From contig CBDICN010000002.1 in NCBI GenBank assembly GCA_965277355.1, positions 496,001-560,000 on the forward strand: a stretch of DNA of 64,000 nucleotides, read 5' to 3'. This document shows, piece after piece, positions 54,092 to 63,828 of the stretch. Source of the DNA: RH-AL1 sp965277355. GTDB lineage: Bacteria; Pseudomonadota; Alphaproteobacteria; Rhizobiales; Beijerinckiaceae. The notes beneath the pieces were generated by a model. It ran no database searches. It worked only from the letters and a program-made list of their open reading frames with translations, and was not told the origin of the DNA. Made by a program: the position numbers and the translations under genes. How positions within the stretch are numbered: the first letter of the stretch is position 1; every line of letters begins with the position of its first letter.

Positions 54092-56830
54092 CTACTCCGG
54101 TGCCGTGGCGAGCGCCTTCAGCTTATAGAGCCACTCCATCGCGTCGCGGGGGCTGAGCGCGTCGGGGTCGATCCCGGCCAGCGCCTCGCGCAGCCGGTCC
54201 GGCGCGGGCTCCGCCGCCGGCTCCCGGCGCGCCGCCGAGAACAGCGGCAGATCGGCGAGGAAGCGCGCCGGGGCGCCGCGGTCGCCGGCTTCGAGTTCGG
54301 CGAGCAGCGTCTTGGCGCGGCGCACGACCGCCCCGGGCAGTCCGGCGAGCCTGGCAACCTGGATGCCGTAGGAGTGGTCGGCGGCGCCCGGCACCACCTC
54401 GTGCAGGAAAACGACGTCGCCGTGCCAGTCGGCCACCCGCGTCGTCAGGTTGACGAGCCGGCCGAGCCGGCGCGACAGCTGGGTGAGCTCGTGGAAGTGG
54501 GTCGCGAAGATCGCCCGCGAGCGGTTCTTCTCGTGGAGGTGCTCCATCACCGCCCAGGCGATGGAGAGCCCGTCGAAGGTCGCGGTGCCGCGGCCGATCT
54601 CGTCGAGGATGACGAGCGAGGCCGGCGTCGCACGGTTGAGGATCGCCGCCGTCTCGACCATCTCGACCATGAACGTCGAGCGCCCCCGCGCGAGGTCGTC
54701 GGCGGCGCCGACGCGCGAGAACAACCGGTCGACGATGCCGATGCGCGCCTTGGCGGCGGGAACGAAGGCGCCCATCTGCGCAAGGACCGCGATCAGCGCG
54801 TTCTGGCGCAGGTAGGTCGACTTGCCGGCCATGTTCGGGCCGGTGACGACCGCGATCTGGCCGCCGGCGATAGTGGCCGAGAGATCGCAGGCGTTCGCCA
54901 CGAAAGGCTCGCCGCGCAGGCGCAAGGCGTCCTCGACGACGGGATGGCGGCCGCCCGCGATCGCGAAGGCGCCGGATGTCTCGATTTCGGGCCGCACCCA
55001 GTCGCGTTCGCTCGCGACCTCGGCCAGCGCCGCGGCGACATCGACGGCGGCAAGCGCCTTCGCCGCAGCCTCGATCGCGGGCGCCGCCGCGAGGATCGCC
55101 TCGGCGAGATCGTCGAAGATCGCGTTCTCGCGAACCACCGCGCCGTCCGCGGCGGAGGCGATCTTCGCCTCGAGCGCGCCGAGCTCGGCGGTGGAGTAGC
55201 GCATCGCGTCCGCCATCGACTGGCGATGCACGAAGACCTCGCGCAGCGGCGGCGCGGCGAAGCTCTCGCCCAGCGCCTGCGGCACCTCGACGAAATAGCC
55301 GAGCATGGTGTTGTGCTTGACCTTGAGCCGGCGCGTCCCGGCGAGGTCGCAGTATGTCTGTTGCAGGCCGGCGATCACTTGCCGGCTCGCGTCGCGCAGC
55401 GCGCGCAGTTCGTCGAGTGCCGCGTCGCATCCGGCGCGCACGAAGCCGCCGTCGCGGCGCTGCGGCGGCGGAGCCTCGTCGAGCATGTCGCGCAGGCGGC
55501 CCGACAGGCCGGCATCGGGCGCCTCCGCGGCGGCCCGCGCCCGCACGAGCAGGTCCGGCAGCGGTCCGCGCGGAAACGCTTCGTCGTGCAGGCGCTCGGC
55601 CAGCGCGCGGGCGGCGGCGAGCCCGTCGCCGATCGCGAGCAGGTCGCGCGGGCCGGCGCGCTGGAGGGCGATGCGCGACAGGGCGCGCGCGAGGTCCGGC
55701 GCCGCCTTCAGGCCCGCGCGCACTTGCGAGCGGAGGTCGCGATGCTCGACGAAGAGCGCGACGGCCGCGAGCCGCGCCTCGATGGCCGCTCGATCGGTGA
55801 GCGGGGCCGACAGCTGCGCCGCGAGAAGCCGACTGCCGCCCGGCGTCGCGCAGCGGTCGATCGCCGCCAGCAACGAGCCTTCGCGGACGCCGCCGAGCGT
55901 CGTGGTCAGCTCCAGGTTGGCGCGGGTCGCGGCATCGATCTCCATCGAGGGCGCGCGCCGCGTCGAGAGAGGTGGGTCGAGCTTCGGCCGTGCCCCGACC
56001 TGGGTCCGCTCGAGGTACCCGACCGCCGTCGCCGCGGCCGCGATCTCGGCCGGCGACAGCCCGCCGAGGCCTTCCAGCGTCGCCAGGTTGAAGTGCTCGA
56101 GCAGCCGCCGCTCCGCCGAGGCGGGCTCGCCGCCGATCCGCGTCACCGGCACCCGTATGGCGGCGAGAATCCCGGCGACCTCGGGCAGCGCGGCGAGGGC
56201 GTCCGGCACGACGATCTCGCGCGGCTCGATGCGACCGATCTCACCGGCGAGATTTGCCGCCTGCGCCTCGCAGACCTCGAAGGCACCCGTCGAGATGTCG
56301 ACCGCGGCGAGGCCGTAGATCGCGCCGTCCGCTTTCCTGGCGCCCTCCCGAACCACGGCGAGCGCGAGCAGCCAGTTGGCGCGGTCCGGCTCGAGCAGCC
56401 GGTCCTCGGTGAGCGTGCCGGGCGTGACGAGACGCACCACGGCGCGCGCGACGACGGACTTGCCGCCGCGCTTCCTGGCTTCCGCCGGATCCTCGATCTG
56501 CTCGCAGATCGCGACGCGGTGGCCGGCCTTGATGAGGCGGTGCAGGTAGTCGTCGGAGCGCTCGACCGGAACGCCGCACATCGGAATGTCCTGGCCGTCA
56601 TGCCTGCCCCGCCGCGTCAGGACGATACCGAGCGTCTTCGCCGCCACCTCTGCATCGGCGAAGAACATTTCGTAGAAATCGCCCATCCGGTAGAACAGCA
56701 GGGCATCCCGATGCGCGGCCTTGATGGCGAGGTATTGCGTCATCATCGGCGACGGCTGCACGGCCGCCGGCTCGGGTGGGTCCGCGCCCGGCCGATCCTC
56801 GATGAAGGGCGCCTGGTCCGTCCTACGCAT
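54092..56830 (-). CDS. mutS: DNA mismatch repair protein MutS
   Basis: 912 residues, the usual alphaproteobacterial length. Mismatch-reading motif FYRMGDFYEMFFADAE near 46-61, Walker A GPNMAGKSTYLRQ and Walker B LVILDEIGRGTATFDG. MutS binds mismatches and starts strand-directed repair with MutL. The frame begins at 56830; ATG 56749 or 56746 (MMTQYLAIKAAH) is the likely core start but the longer start is usual in this group. Confidence 0.97.
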   Translation of the reverse strand: MRRTDQAPFIEDRPGADPPEPAAVQPSPMMTQYLAIKAAHRDALLFYRMGDFYEMFFADAEVAAKTLGIVLTRRGRHDGQDIPMCGVPVERSDDYLHRLIKAGHRVAICEQIEDPAEARKRGGKSVVARAVVRLVTPGTLTEDRLLEPDRANWLLALAVVREGARKADGAIYGLAAVDISTGAFEVCEAQAANLAGEIGRIEPREIVVPDALAALPEVAGILAAIRVPVTRIGGEPASAERRLLEHFNLATLEGLGGLSPAEIAAAATAVGYLERTQVGARPKLDPPLSTRRAPSMEIDAATRANLELTTTLGGVREGSLLAAIDRCATPGGSRLLAAQLSAPLTDRAAIEARLAAVALFVEHRDLRSQVRAGLKAAPDLARALSRIALQRAGPRDLLAIGDGLAAARALAERLHDEAFPRGPLPDLLVRARAAAEAPDAGLSGRLRDMLDEAPPPQRRDGGFVRAGCDAALDELRALRDASRQVIAGLQQTYCDLAGTRRLKVKHNTMLGYFVEVPQALGESFAAPPLREVFVHRQSMADAMRYSTAELGALEAKIASAADGAVVRENAIFDDLAEAILAAAPAIEAAAKALAAVDVAAALAEVASERDWVRPEIETSGAFAIAGGRHPVVEDALRLRGEPFVANACDLSATIAGGQIAVVTGPNMAGKSTYLRQNALIAVLAQMGAFVPAAKARIGIVDRLFSRVGAADDLARGRSTFMVEMVETAAILNRATPASLVILDEIGRGTATFDGLSIAWAVMEHLHEKNRSRAIFATHFHELTQLSRRLGRLVNLTTRVADWHGDVVFLHEVVPGAADHSYGIQVARLAGLPGAVVRRAKTLLAELEAGDRGAPARFLADLPLFSAARREPAAEPAPDRLREALAGIDPDALSPRDAMEWLYKLKALATAPE

Positions 56831-57003
56831 GCGCGATCATAGGAAGGATCGGCACCGCGGGGAAGGCGCCGTCCGAGTCCGGCTGCATCCGGCCGGCACG
56901 GTAGACCTAACGGCCGCCAAGGCGTGGCAACCAACGGCGGCGTGGCCGGTTTCGGACCCGTCGGCACCGACCGCTTCGGTCGGGCCTAGGCTTGGAGATC
57001 CCC

Positions 57004-57258
57004 ATGACATTTGCGAAGTTCGCGATCACCCTGACCGCCGCCTGCCTGTTGGCCTCGCCCGCCTTCGCGCAGAGCGCCGGCACGTCCGGCACCGGAACCT
57101 CCGGCGGCGCGCAGGGCACCCCGGGCCAAGCCTCTTCGAGCAACCCGAGCGGCGGCGGCGCTGGGCCGGGAATGACCAAGGCGCCGAGCACCGGAACCGG
57201 CAGCGCCTCCGGCACCGCCACTGGCGGCATGTCCGGCGGCAACTCCAGCCGCAACTGA
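57004..57258 (+). CDS. Exported Gly/Ser/Thr-rich small protein
   Basis: 84 residues from ATG 57004, with GGAG six bases upstream. Signal peptide (MTFAKFAITLTAACLLASPAFAQ) and a mature part of Gly, Ser, Thr and Ala only (SGTGTSGGAQG, TGGMSGGNSSRN). Low complexity; possibly a disordered periplasmic or surface protein. Divergent from mutS. Function unknown. Confidence 0.65.
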   Translation: MTFAKFAITLTAACLLASPAFAQSAGTSGTGTSGGAQGTPGQASSSNPSGGGAGPGMTKAPSTGTGSASGTATGGMSGGNSSRN

Positions 57259-57382
57259 CGTCGAGCGAAGGGAGCGCCCATCAAGGGGCGGTCCCTCCGC
57301 CCGCAAATACGCCTTAAGCAACACACGCGTCGCCTTTATGCTTCCGCCGCAGATATGACTTCGCCGCGAAGGGGAGCCTAAA

Positions 57383-58441
57383 ATGCGCGTTCTAGGGATC
57401 GAGACCACCTGCGACGAGACGGCGGCCGCGGTCGTCGAACGCCGGGCGGACGGGTCCGCCGACATTCTTTCCAACGAGATCATGAGCCAGATCAAGCAGC
57501 ACGCGGCCTATGGCGGCGTGGTGCCGGAGATCGCGGCGCGCGCCCACGTCGAGGTGCTCGACCGGCTCATTCTCCGCGCGGTCGCCAAGGCCAACATCGT
57601 GATGCACGATCTCGACGCGATCGCCGCTGCCGCCGGCCCGGGCCTGATCGGCGGTGTGATCGTCGGGCTCACCGCCGGCAAGGCAATGGCCTTGGCGCTC
57701 CGCAAGCCCTTCGTCGCGATCAACCACCTCGAAGCGCATGCGCTCACCCCGCGGCTGACCGACGTTGTGCCGTTTCCCTACCTCCTGCTGCTGGTCTCCG
57801 GCGGCCACACCCAGCTCGTCGCAGTGCGAGGCGTCGGCGACTACCTCCGGCTCGGCGCCACCCTCGACGACGCGGTCGGCGAGGCTTTCGACAAGGTCGC
57901 CAAGCTGCTCGGCCTCGGCTACCCTGGTGGCCCGCTTGTCGAGCGCCATGCCGCGATGGGCGACGCGGAGCGCTTCGCCCTGCCGCGCCCGATGCTCGGC
58001 CGGCCCAAGCCCGACTTCTCGCTGTCCGGCCTCAAGACGGCCGTCGCGCTCGCCGCCAAGGCGATCGCGCCGCTGACGGCGACCGACGTCAACGATCTCT
58101 GCGCCTCGTTCCAAGCCGCCGTGGTCGACATGCTGATCGACCGCATCAGGGTGGCGACTCGGCTGTTCCGCGAGAAGGTCGGACCCTGCGAAGCGGTGGT
58201 CGCGGCAGGCGGGGTCGCCGCCAACGACGCGATCCGCCGCGCGATGGCGCGCTATTGCGGCGAGGCCGGCCTGCGCCTCGTCATACCGCCCCCCAAACTC
58301 TGCACGGACAACGGCGCGATGATCGCCTGGGCCGGCATCGAGCGCATGACGCTCGGGCTCACCGACGACATGACCTTCGCCGCCCGGCCGCGCTGGCCGC
58401 TCGATGCCAACGCCGAAGCCGCGCACCACGGCAAGGCGTGA
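57383..58441 (+). CDS. tsaD: tRNA N6-adenosine threonylcarbamoyltransferase
   Basis: 352 residues, with GAAGGGGAG just upstream of the ATG. ASKHA fold with GIETTCDETAAAVV at the start, the metal His residues in NHLEAHAL, VSGGHTQL and AAGGVAAND. It transfers threonylcarbamoyl to A37 of tRNAs reading ANN codons, with TsaB and TsaE. Its stop overlaps the gpsA GTG, so the two are translationally coupled. Confidence 0.96.
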   Translation: MRVLGIETTCDETAAAVVERRADGSADILSNEIMSQIKQHAAYGGVVPEIAARAHVEVLDRLILRAVAKANIVMHDLDAIAAAAGPGLIGGVIVGLTAGKAMALALRKPFVAINHLEAHALTPRLTDVVPFPYLLLLVSGGHTQLVAVRGVGDYLRLGATLDDAVGEAFDKVAKLLGLGYPGGPLVERHAAMGDAERFALPRPMLGRPKPDFSLSGLKTAVALAAKAIAPLTATDVNDLCASFQAAVVDMLIDRIRVATRLFREKVGPCEAVVAAGGVAANDAIRRAMARYCGEAGLRLVIPPPKLCTDNGAMIAWAGIERMTLGLTDDMTFAARPRWPLDANAEAAHHGKA

Positions 58442-59445
58442 TCCTGTCGGCGCCACGCCGCATCGCGGTCCTCGGTGCCGGCGCCTGGGGTACGGCGCTG
58501 GCCAATCTCGCCGCGCGCAACGGGGCCGAGGTCACGCTCCGGACGCGCGAGCCGGCGCAGGCAGCGGCGATCGTGGCGGACCGCGCCAACGCACGGCGCC
58601 TGCCGGGCATCGCGTTGCTGCCCGGCATCACGGCCACCGCGGATCTCGCCGCGATCAGCACCGCGGCAATGGTGCTCCTCGTCGTGCCGGCGCAGTCGGT
58701 CCGCGCGGTCGCGACGCTGGCACGGCCGCATCTCGGCGCCGGCGTGCCTGTGGTCGTCTGCGCGAAGGGCATCGAGCGGACGACCGGTCACTTCATGAGC
58801 GAAGTCCTCGCAGAAGTGCTGCCCGACCATCCGCAGGCGGTGCTGTCGGGTCCGAGTTTCGCCGAGGACGTCGCGAGCGGCCTGCCGACGGCGGTGACGC
58901 TGGCGGCGCGCCCCGTAGAACAGGCGGAGCGCTTCGCGGCGACGCTCGCCGCGCCCTGGTTCCGGCTCTACCATTCGGCCGATGTGCGCGGCGTCGAGAT
59001 CGGCGGTTCGACGAAGAACGTCATCGCCATCGCGTGCGGCATCGCCGCCGGCAAGCGGCTGGGTGCCAGCGCCGGCGCCGCGCTGATCGCGCGCGGCTTC
59101 GCCGAACTGACGCGCTTCGGCCTCGCGATGGGCGCCCAGCCCGGCACGCTCGCCGGCCTGTCCGGCCTCGGCGACCTCGTCCTCACCTGCGGCTCGCGCC
59201 AGTCGCGCAACTTCTCGCTGGGGTTCGGCCTCGGCGAGGGTCGGTCGCTCGGGGAGGCGCGCACCCTCGTCGGCACGGCGGAAGGCGCGCAGACCAGCCC
59301 GATCCTGTGCGCCCTCGCGGCAAAGGCCGGCGTCGACATGCCGATCGCACGGGCGATCGACGACGTGCTGAGCGGGCGCGCGAGCGTCGATGCCACTATC
59401 GGCGCGCTGCTGGCGCGGCCGGCGAAGCCCGACTCGGTCCTTTGA
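58438..59445 (+). CDS. gpsA: Glycerol-3-phosphate dehydrogenase [NAD(P)+]
   Basis: 335 residues from GTG 58438, overlapping tsaD (GTGA). Rossmann motif VLGAGAWGTALANL, GPSFAEDVASGLP, the catalytic Lys region GSTKNVIAIACGIAAGK and GDLVLTCGSRQSRN. It makes sn-glycerol 3-phosphate for phospholipids. tsaD-gpsA is a common alphaproteobacterial pair; an EVE-domain gene follows 7 nt later. Confidence 0.95.
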   Translation: MILSAPRRIAVLGAGAWGTALANLAARNGAEVTLRTREPAQAAAIVADRANARRLPGIALLPGITATADLAAISTAAMVLLVVPAQSVRAVATLARPHLGAGVPVVVCAKGIERTTGHFMSEVLAEVLPDHPQAVLSGPSFAEDVASGLPTAVTLAARPVEQAERFAATLAAPWFRLYHSADVRGVEIGGSTKNVIAIACGIAAGKRLGASAGAALIARGFAELTRFGLAMGAQPGTLAGLSGLGDLVLTCGSRQSRNFSLGFGLGEGRSLGEARTLVGTAEGAQTSPILCALAAKAGVDMPIARAIDDVLSGRASVDATIGALLARPAKPDSVL

Positions 59446-59452
59446 GGCAATC

Positions 59453-59866
59453 ATGGCCTGCTGGTTGATGAAGAGCGAGCCCGACTCGTGGTCGTGGGAG
59501 CAGATGGTCGCCGCCGGCGCGAAAGGTACGCACTGGAACGGCGTGCGCAACCACGTCGCCAAGAAGAACATGCAGGCGATGGCGCTCGGCGACGAGGTGT
59601 TCTTCTATCATTCCAACGAAGGCAAGGAGATCGTCGGCATCGTCACGGTCTCGAGGCTGTACTACCCCGACCCGAGCGACGGGAGCGGCAAGTTCGGCAT
59701 GGTCGACGTGAAGGCGCTGAAGCCGGTCCCGAAGCCGGTGACGCTGGCGGCGATCAAGGCCGAACCGAAGCTCGCGGAGATGATGCTGGTGAAGAGTTCG
59801 CGCCTCTCGGTGCAGCCGGTGACGGCAGCGGAATGGCGGCTCGTCTGCTCGATGGGCGGACTTTAG
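59453..59866 (+). CDS. EVE domain protein
   Basis: 137 residues from ATG 59453. EVE/PUA-like fold: WLMKSEPDSWSWEQM, GTHWNGVRNHVAKKNMQAM, GDEVFFYHSNEGKEIVGIV and a C-terminal VTAAEWRLVCSMGGL. EVE domains bind modified bases in DNA or RNA; the housekeeping tsaD-gpsA context suggests an RNA-linked role. The last 54 nt are copied at 61334-61387. Confidence 0.92.
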   Translation: MACWLMKSEPDSWSWEQMVAAGAKGTHWNGVRNHVAKKNMQAMALGDEVFFYHSNEGKEIVGIVTVSRLYYPDPSDGSGKFGMVDVKALKPVPKPVTLAAIKAEPKLAEMMLVKSSRLSVQPVTAAEWRLVCSMGGL

Positions 59867-60144
59867 CCCGAACTATTCGGCTCCGCCCCTTTGCAGCATA
59901 GAGCAATAGAGTCCTCCTGTTATTGTCCAGCGCATATAAAACGCGCTTGTCGTGCATTCATCTCACACGTCCCATTCTGGGCGCGGACTGCCTGTCGAAT
60001 CGATAGCAGCAGCGTTCGGGATATGTTAATTCCTGCTTTACTGAGACTAAAGTCGAATGGGCGCAGCGAAAGTCGATGGTAGGGTGCGACGGCTTGGACT
60101 TAACTGACGACTTGGACTCAATATGAGATGTCCGAGCTCGCTGG

Positions 60145-61290
60145 ATGGATGGTGCGGACATGCGTGCCGAAGCCGAAGCCAGGATCATCGATTGCTTCTA
60201 TCGCGGCGCGTGCGATGCCGCGGAACTCCAGCGTGCCGTGGCTCTCCTCGCGCGGCATTTCGATAGTCCCTCGGCTTGCCTCGGCGAGGTCGATGTCAGG
60301 TCTCCCGGCAATCGCTGGATGATCGGCTCCAGCAGCATGGAACCGGACCAGGTCGCCCGCTACAGCGCCGCCGTCGAGGTGGACCCCGCGCCACAACGCT
60401 TCAAATATCTCAAACCGCACACGGCCTCGACGACGGATCGCATCTTCTCCGAAGGCGAATGCCGCCGGTCCATCTTCCTGCATGAGTATCTTCGGCCCGC
60501 GGGACTCGAGCACAGTCTTGCCAGCCCGCTTTACGCGGATGAGCGCCACTTCGCCCTCGTCGGCGTGCACCAGGCCCTCCATCGCAAGAAGTTCGACGAC
60601 GACGACATCGCCTGTCTCGAGCGTCTCTCGCCGCATGTCGCCCGCGCAATGCAGCTGCGCCGCTCCTTCGTCATGATGAAGCAGAAGGAGGAGACCTACG
60701 CGGCGCTGATCGAGCGCCGGAAGAGCGGCCTCATCGGCGTCCGCGAGGACGGCGCGGTGCTGTTCTGCAACCGCGCGGCGCGCATGATCGCCAATGCCGC
60801 CGACGGCATCACGCTCGATCGAGCCGGCCATCCGATGATCGCCAGCCGCGACGCGGCGGCGGCGTTCGCCAGACTGCGGGCCGATGTCACGCAGGGCGGC
60901 GAAGGCGGCTACATGCGCGTGCCGCGGCCGTCCGGCGCCAAGCCTTACGTCACCATGGTGACGCGCCTGCCGGGAGGCAGGGAGCTGTTGCCGGGCAACG
61001 GCATCGGAATTTTCTACTCGATCCTCGATCCCGGCCTCATCAAGACGCCGCCGGTCCAGGTCGTCGCCGACGTGCTGCAGCTGCCGGCCGGCGCCGCCAA
61101 GCTCGTGCGCGCGCTGTTGGAGGGAGACGACCTGAAGAGCTACGCCGAGCGCTCCTCGCTGTCGCTCAACACCGTGCGCTCACACCTGAAGGTCGCCTTC
61201 GCGCGCACCGACACCCACAGTCAGGCCGACCTGGTGCGCGACGCCGCCGCGAGCTTGCACGCGACCGACTTCGCGCTCCAGCGGGCGTGA
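60145..61290 (+). CDS. LuxR-type HTH regulator, paralog 1
   Basis: 381 residues from ATG 60145 (ATG 60160 possible). An N-terminal sensory region of about 300 residues with GAF/PAS-like stretches (AALIERRKSGLIGVREDGAVLFCNRAARM in part), then a C-terminal HTH: SYAERSSLSLNTVRSHLKVAFARTDTHSQADLVR. No LuxI and no acyl-HSL-binding pattern are visible. The target is unknown. A paralog lies 229 nt downstream. Confidence 0.85.
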   Translation: MDGADMRAEAEARIIDCFYRGACDAAELQRAVALLARHFDSPSACLGEVDVRSPGNRWMIGSSSMEPDQVARYSAAVEVDPAPQRFKYLKPHTASTTDRIFSEGECRRSIFLHEYLRPAGLEHSLASPLYADERHFALVGVHQALHRKKFDDDDIACLERLSPHVARAMQLRRSFVMMKQKEETYAALIERRKSGLIGVREDGAVLFCNRAARMIANAADGITLDRAGHPMIASRDAAAAFARLRADVTQGGEGGYMRVPRPSGAKPYVTMVTRLPGGRELLPGNGIGIFYSILDPGLIKTPPVQVVADVLQLPAGAAKLVRALLEGDDLKSYAERSSLSLNTVRSHLKVAFARTDTHSQADLVRDAAASLHATDFALQRA

Positions 61291-61333
61291 GTGCCGGAAC
61301 GGCTGCGAGCGCCGGCCCCGCCGCGGCTCAGTT

Positions 61334-61387
61334 CCGGTGACGGCGGTGGAATGGCGGCTCGCCTGCTCGATGGGCGGACTTTAGCCC
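61334..61387 (+). pseudogene. Copy of the 3' end of the EVE gene
   Basis: 54 nt that match the end of the EVE gene (59816-59869) with three differences, including the stop codon; the translated tail reads VTAVEWRLACSMGGL against VTAAEWRLVCSMGGL. No more of the EVE gene is present. It marks the joint of a duplication of the EVE tail with the LuxR gene. Confidence 0.88.
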
Positions 61388-61519
61388 AGGGACCCTCAGC
61401 CCAAAGTACCTCAGGCCGGGGAGCATCAGCCGACAAGGTCAGCGCGCGGTTCCGATCGCTCCGCGATTGACAACAAACCGTTTCTCGCGAAACAATCGCG
61501 GATATCGGGCAGGCGCGAG

Positions 61520-62638
61520 ATGAGCGCGGATTCCGATACGGAGAGCAAGGTGGTCGACGCGATCTATCGCGGCGCCCGCTACGACTTTGACTTGCGCGAC
61601 GCCGCCGATGCCATCGCTTCGCTGTTCGATAGCCCGTCACTGCTTCTTGGCGAAATCGACTTTACAGACAATACGGTCTCCGTCGTGGGCAGCGGGCTCA
61701 TGGACGAGGCTCAGCGCGCCCGTTACGTGGCTCATGCCCATCTTGATCCGGCCCCCCGCGCCTTCGCCGCTATGCCCGTTTGCAGCGCCACGACGACGGA
61801 TCGCCTGTTTTCGCAACGCTTTCGGGCCAAGTCGATCTTCGTGAACGAGTATTTGAAACCGATCGGAATCGATCAGTGCTTGGCGGGTCCGCTCGCGATC
61901 GAAGGCGATCGCATGGCGGCGATCGCCATTCATGAGGGACGCCATCGCAGGACGTTCGACGTTGCCGACATCGCGATGCTCGAACGGCTCGCTCCGCATC
62001 TCGCGCGAGCCTTGCAGTTGCGGCGTGCCTTCGGCGATCTCGCGCGCGAGAAGGAAGCCTATGAGGCGATCGTCGACAGCCGTGAAAACGGCATGATCGG
62101 CGTGCGCTCGGACGGCTCCGCGCTGTTCGTCAACCGCGCGGCGCTCGCGGTCGCGGCGAGCAGCGATGGCCTGGCACTCGACCGCGGTGGGCGTCCAGTC
62201 TTCGCCGATCGCGCGGCGAACCTGCGCCTCGCCAAGCTTCAAGCCGACGTGCGGACCGGCGGCTCCGGCGGGATCATCCGCGTGGAGCGTCCGTCCGGCC
62301 GGGCCGCCTACCTAGTATCGGTCTCGCGGCTTCCGGCGGATCGCGACACAACGCCGGCCACTGAACGCGGCACGCTCTTCCTCATCCACGACCCGGCGCG
62401 CCGCCGGAGGAGCAGCGAGCGGCTCATCAGCGATGCCCTGCGCATGCCCACCGGGGCCGCCAGGGTCGTTGCCGCGCTTCTCGCGGGCGAAAGCCTGATA
62501 GCATACTCGGAACGCGCGGGTCTTACGATGAATACCGTGCGTTGCCACCTCAAGCACGCCTATGCGCTGACGGACACGCACAGCCAAGCCGATCTCGTAC
62601 GACTGGCGTTGACGACGTTGAACGCGGTCGCGCCGTAA
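61520..62638 (+). CDS. LuxR-type HTH regulator, paralog 2
   Basis: 372 residues. Same architecture as paralog 1: YRGARYDFDLRDAADAIASLFDSPSLLLGEID at the start in place of YRGACDAAELQ..., the central ENGMIGVRSDGSALFVNRAAL, and the HTH AYSERAGLTMNTVRCHLKHAYALTDTHSQADLVR. Strong divergence between the copies suggests an old duplication and possibly different signals. Confidence 0.85.
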   Translation: MSADSDTESKVVDAIYRGARYDFDLRDAADAIASLFDSPSLLLGEIDFTDNTVSVVGSGLMDEAQRARYVAHAHLDPAPRAFAAMPVCSATTTDRLFSQRFRAKSIFVNEYLKPIGIDQCLAGPLAIEGDRMAAIAIHEGRHRRTFDVADIAMLERLAPHLARALQLRRAFGDLAREKEAYEAIVDSRENGMIGVRSDGSALFVNRAALAVAASSDGLALDRGGRPVFADRAANLRLAKLQADVRTGGSGGIIRVERPSGRAAYLVSVSRLPADRDTTPATERGTLFLIHDPARRRRSSERLISDALRMPTGAARVVAALLAGESLIAYSERAGLTMNTVRCHLKHAYALTDTHSQADLVRLALTTLNAVAP

Positions 62639-62781
62639 CACCGCAAAATCTGGGAAAAATCAATCCTATTTAGCCCAAATGGGTGAAGCGAGGGACAAGG
62701 CGAGTTCCTAGCATCCGGGCTCGGGGCCGAGGCGGAGAAAACCGCATTCGATGCCGTCCCCGACGCAAGCCGGAGACTCTC

Positions 62782-62946
62782 ATGCCCATCGATATCCGCC
62801 CGCCCGCGCGTCAAACCTTGAAAATACCCGGTGCTCCCGTGCTCATCGCGATCGTCGTCGCCGCGCTCGTTTTCGCCGGCATCGCGGCTCGCTGGGACGT
62901 CGGCGCTCACGAGGCGGACGAGAACACATACCTGTTCGGTCCCTGA
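62782..62946 (+). CDS. Small single-span membrane protein
   Basis: 54 residues from ATG 62782, with GGAG eight bases upstream: MPIDIRPPARQTLKIPGAP then a membrane span (VLIAIVVAALVFAGIAA) and a short acidic end. It follows LuxR paralog 2 by 143 nt and converges with uppP. Not recognised. Confidence 0.55.
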   Translation: MPIDIRPPARQTLKIPGAPVLIAIVVAALVFAGIAARWDVGAHEADENTYLFGP

Positions 62947-62952
62947 GATCGC

Positions 62953-63828
62953 TCAGTTCGGCAGCAGGCCGGTCACGACGCTCACGAGCAGAACGATGCC
63001 GAGCACGAAGCGGTAGATCACGAACGGCCAGGCCGAGAAGCGCTCGAGCACGCGCATCAGACCCCAGATCGCCGCGAAGGCCGAAATGGACGCGATCACC
63101 AGGCCGAAGATCAGGATCGACCAGCCGTGCACCCCAAGACCGGCCTTGCGGAGCGCGAAGAGCTCGACCAGCCCGGCCAGCGCGATCGCCGGGATGCCCA
63201 GCAGGAACGAGAAGCGCGCGGCCTCGTCGCGCCGCATGTCGCGGAACAACGCCGCCGTCAGCGTCGAGCCGGAGCGCGACACGCCGGGGATCAGCGCGCC
63301 GACCTGAGCGAGGCCGACGATCATCGCATCCTTCAAGGTGACGTTGTCGATCGTGCGGACGTGGCGGGCGGCCCGTTCGGCGATGGCGAGCAGCGCGCCC
63401 ATGATCACGCAGGCGAGCCCGATGACGGTGAGCGTGCGCAGCGGCGAGTTGCAGGCGTTGAGCCTCGACTTCAGCAGGACGCCGCCCACCGCCAGCGGGA
63501 TGGTGGCGAGGACGATCCACAAGGCGAAACGCAAGTTCCAGTCCGCGAAGTCGCGCCGCCGCACCGCCGCGAGCGTCCCGATGGCGAGGCCGCGCACGTC
63601 GGCCCAGAAGTAGCTGACGACGGCGGCGAGCGCGGCGAGCTGCATCGCCGCCGAGAACGCCGAGCCCGGATCCTGCCAGCCGAGCAAGGCCGGCACGATG
63701 CGCATATGGGCGGTCGACGAGATCGGCAGCAGCTCGCTGATGCCCTGGACGATGCCGAGGAAACCGACCTTGGCGTAGCCGAGCGCGACGAAGCCCGTGT
63801 CGAGACCCGAGGTGCAGGCGTCCGCCAT
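62953..63828 (-). CDS. uppP: Undecaprenyl-diphosphatase
   Basis: 291 residues with about eight membrane spans and both family motifs: GIVQGISELLPISSTAHMRI and ALIPGVSRSGSTLTAALF. It recycles undecaprenyl pyrophosphate for peptidoglycan and other wall polymers, and can give bacitracin resistance. Normal length; ends 6 nt from the small membrane gene. Confidence 0.95.
   Translation of the reverse strand: MADACTSGLDTGFVALGYAKVGFLGIVQGISELLPISSTAHMRIVPALLGWQDPGSAFSAAMQLAALAAVVSYFWADVRGLAIGTLAAVRRRDFADWNLRFALWIVLATIPLAVGGVLLKSRLNACNSPLRTLTVIGLACVIMGALLAIAERAARHVRTIDNVTLKDAMIVGLAQVGALIPGVSRSGSTLTAALFRDMRRDEAARFSFLLGIPAIALAGLVELFALRKAGLGVHGWSILIFGLVIASISAFAAIWGLMRVLERFSAWPFVIYRFVLGIVLLVSVVTGLLPN

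Noticed and set aside
53678..56842. A 1054-codon open frame antisense to mutS
   Set aside because: It is a shadow of mutS; no recognisable domain and composition typical of antisense frames.
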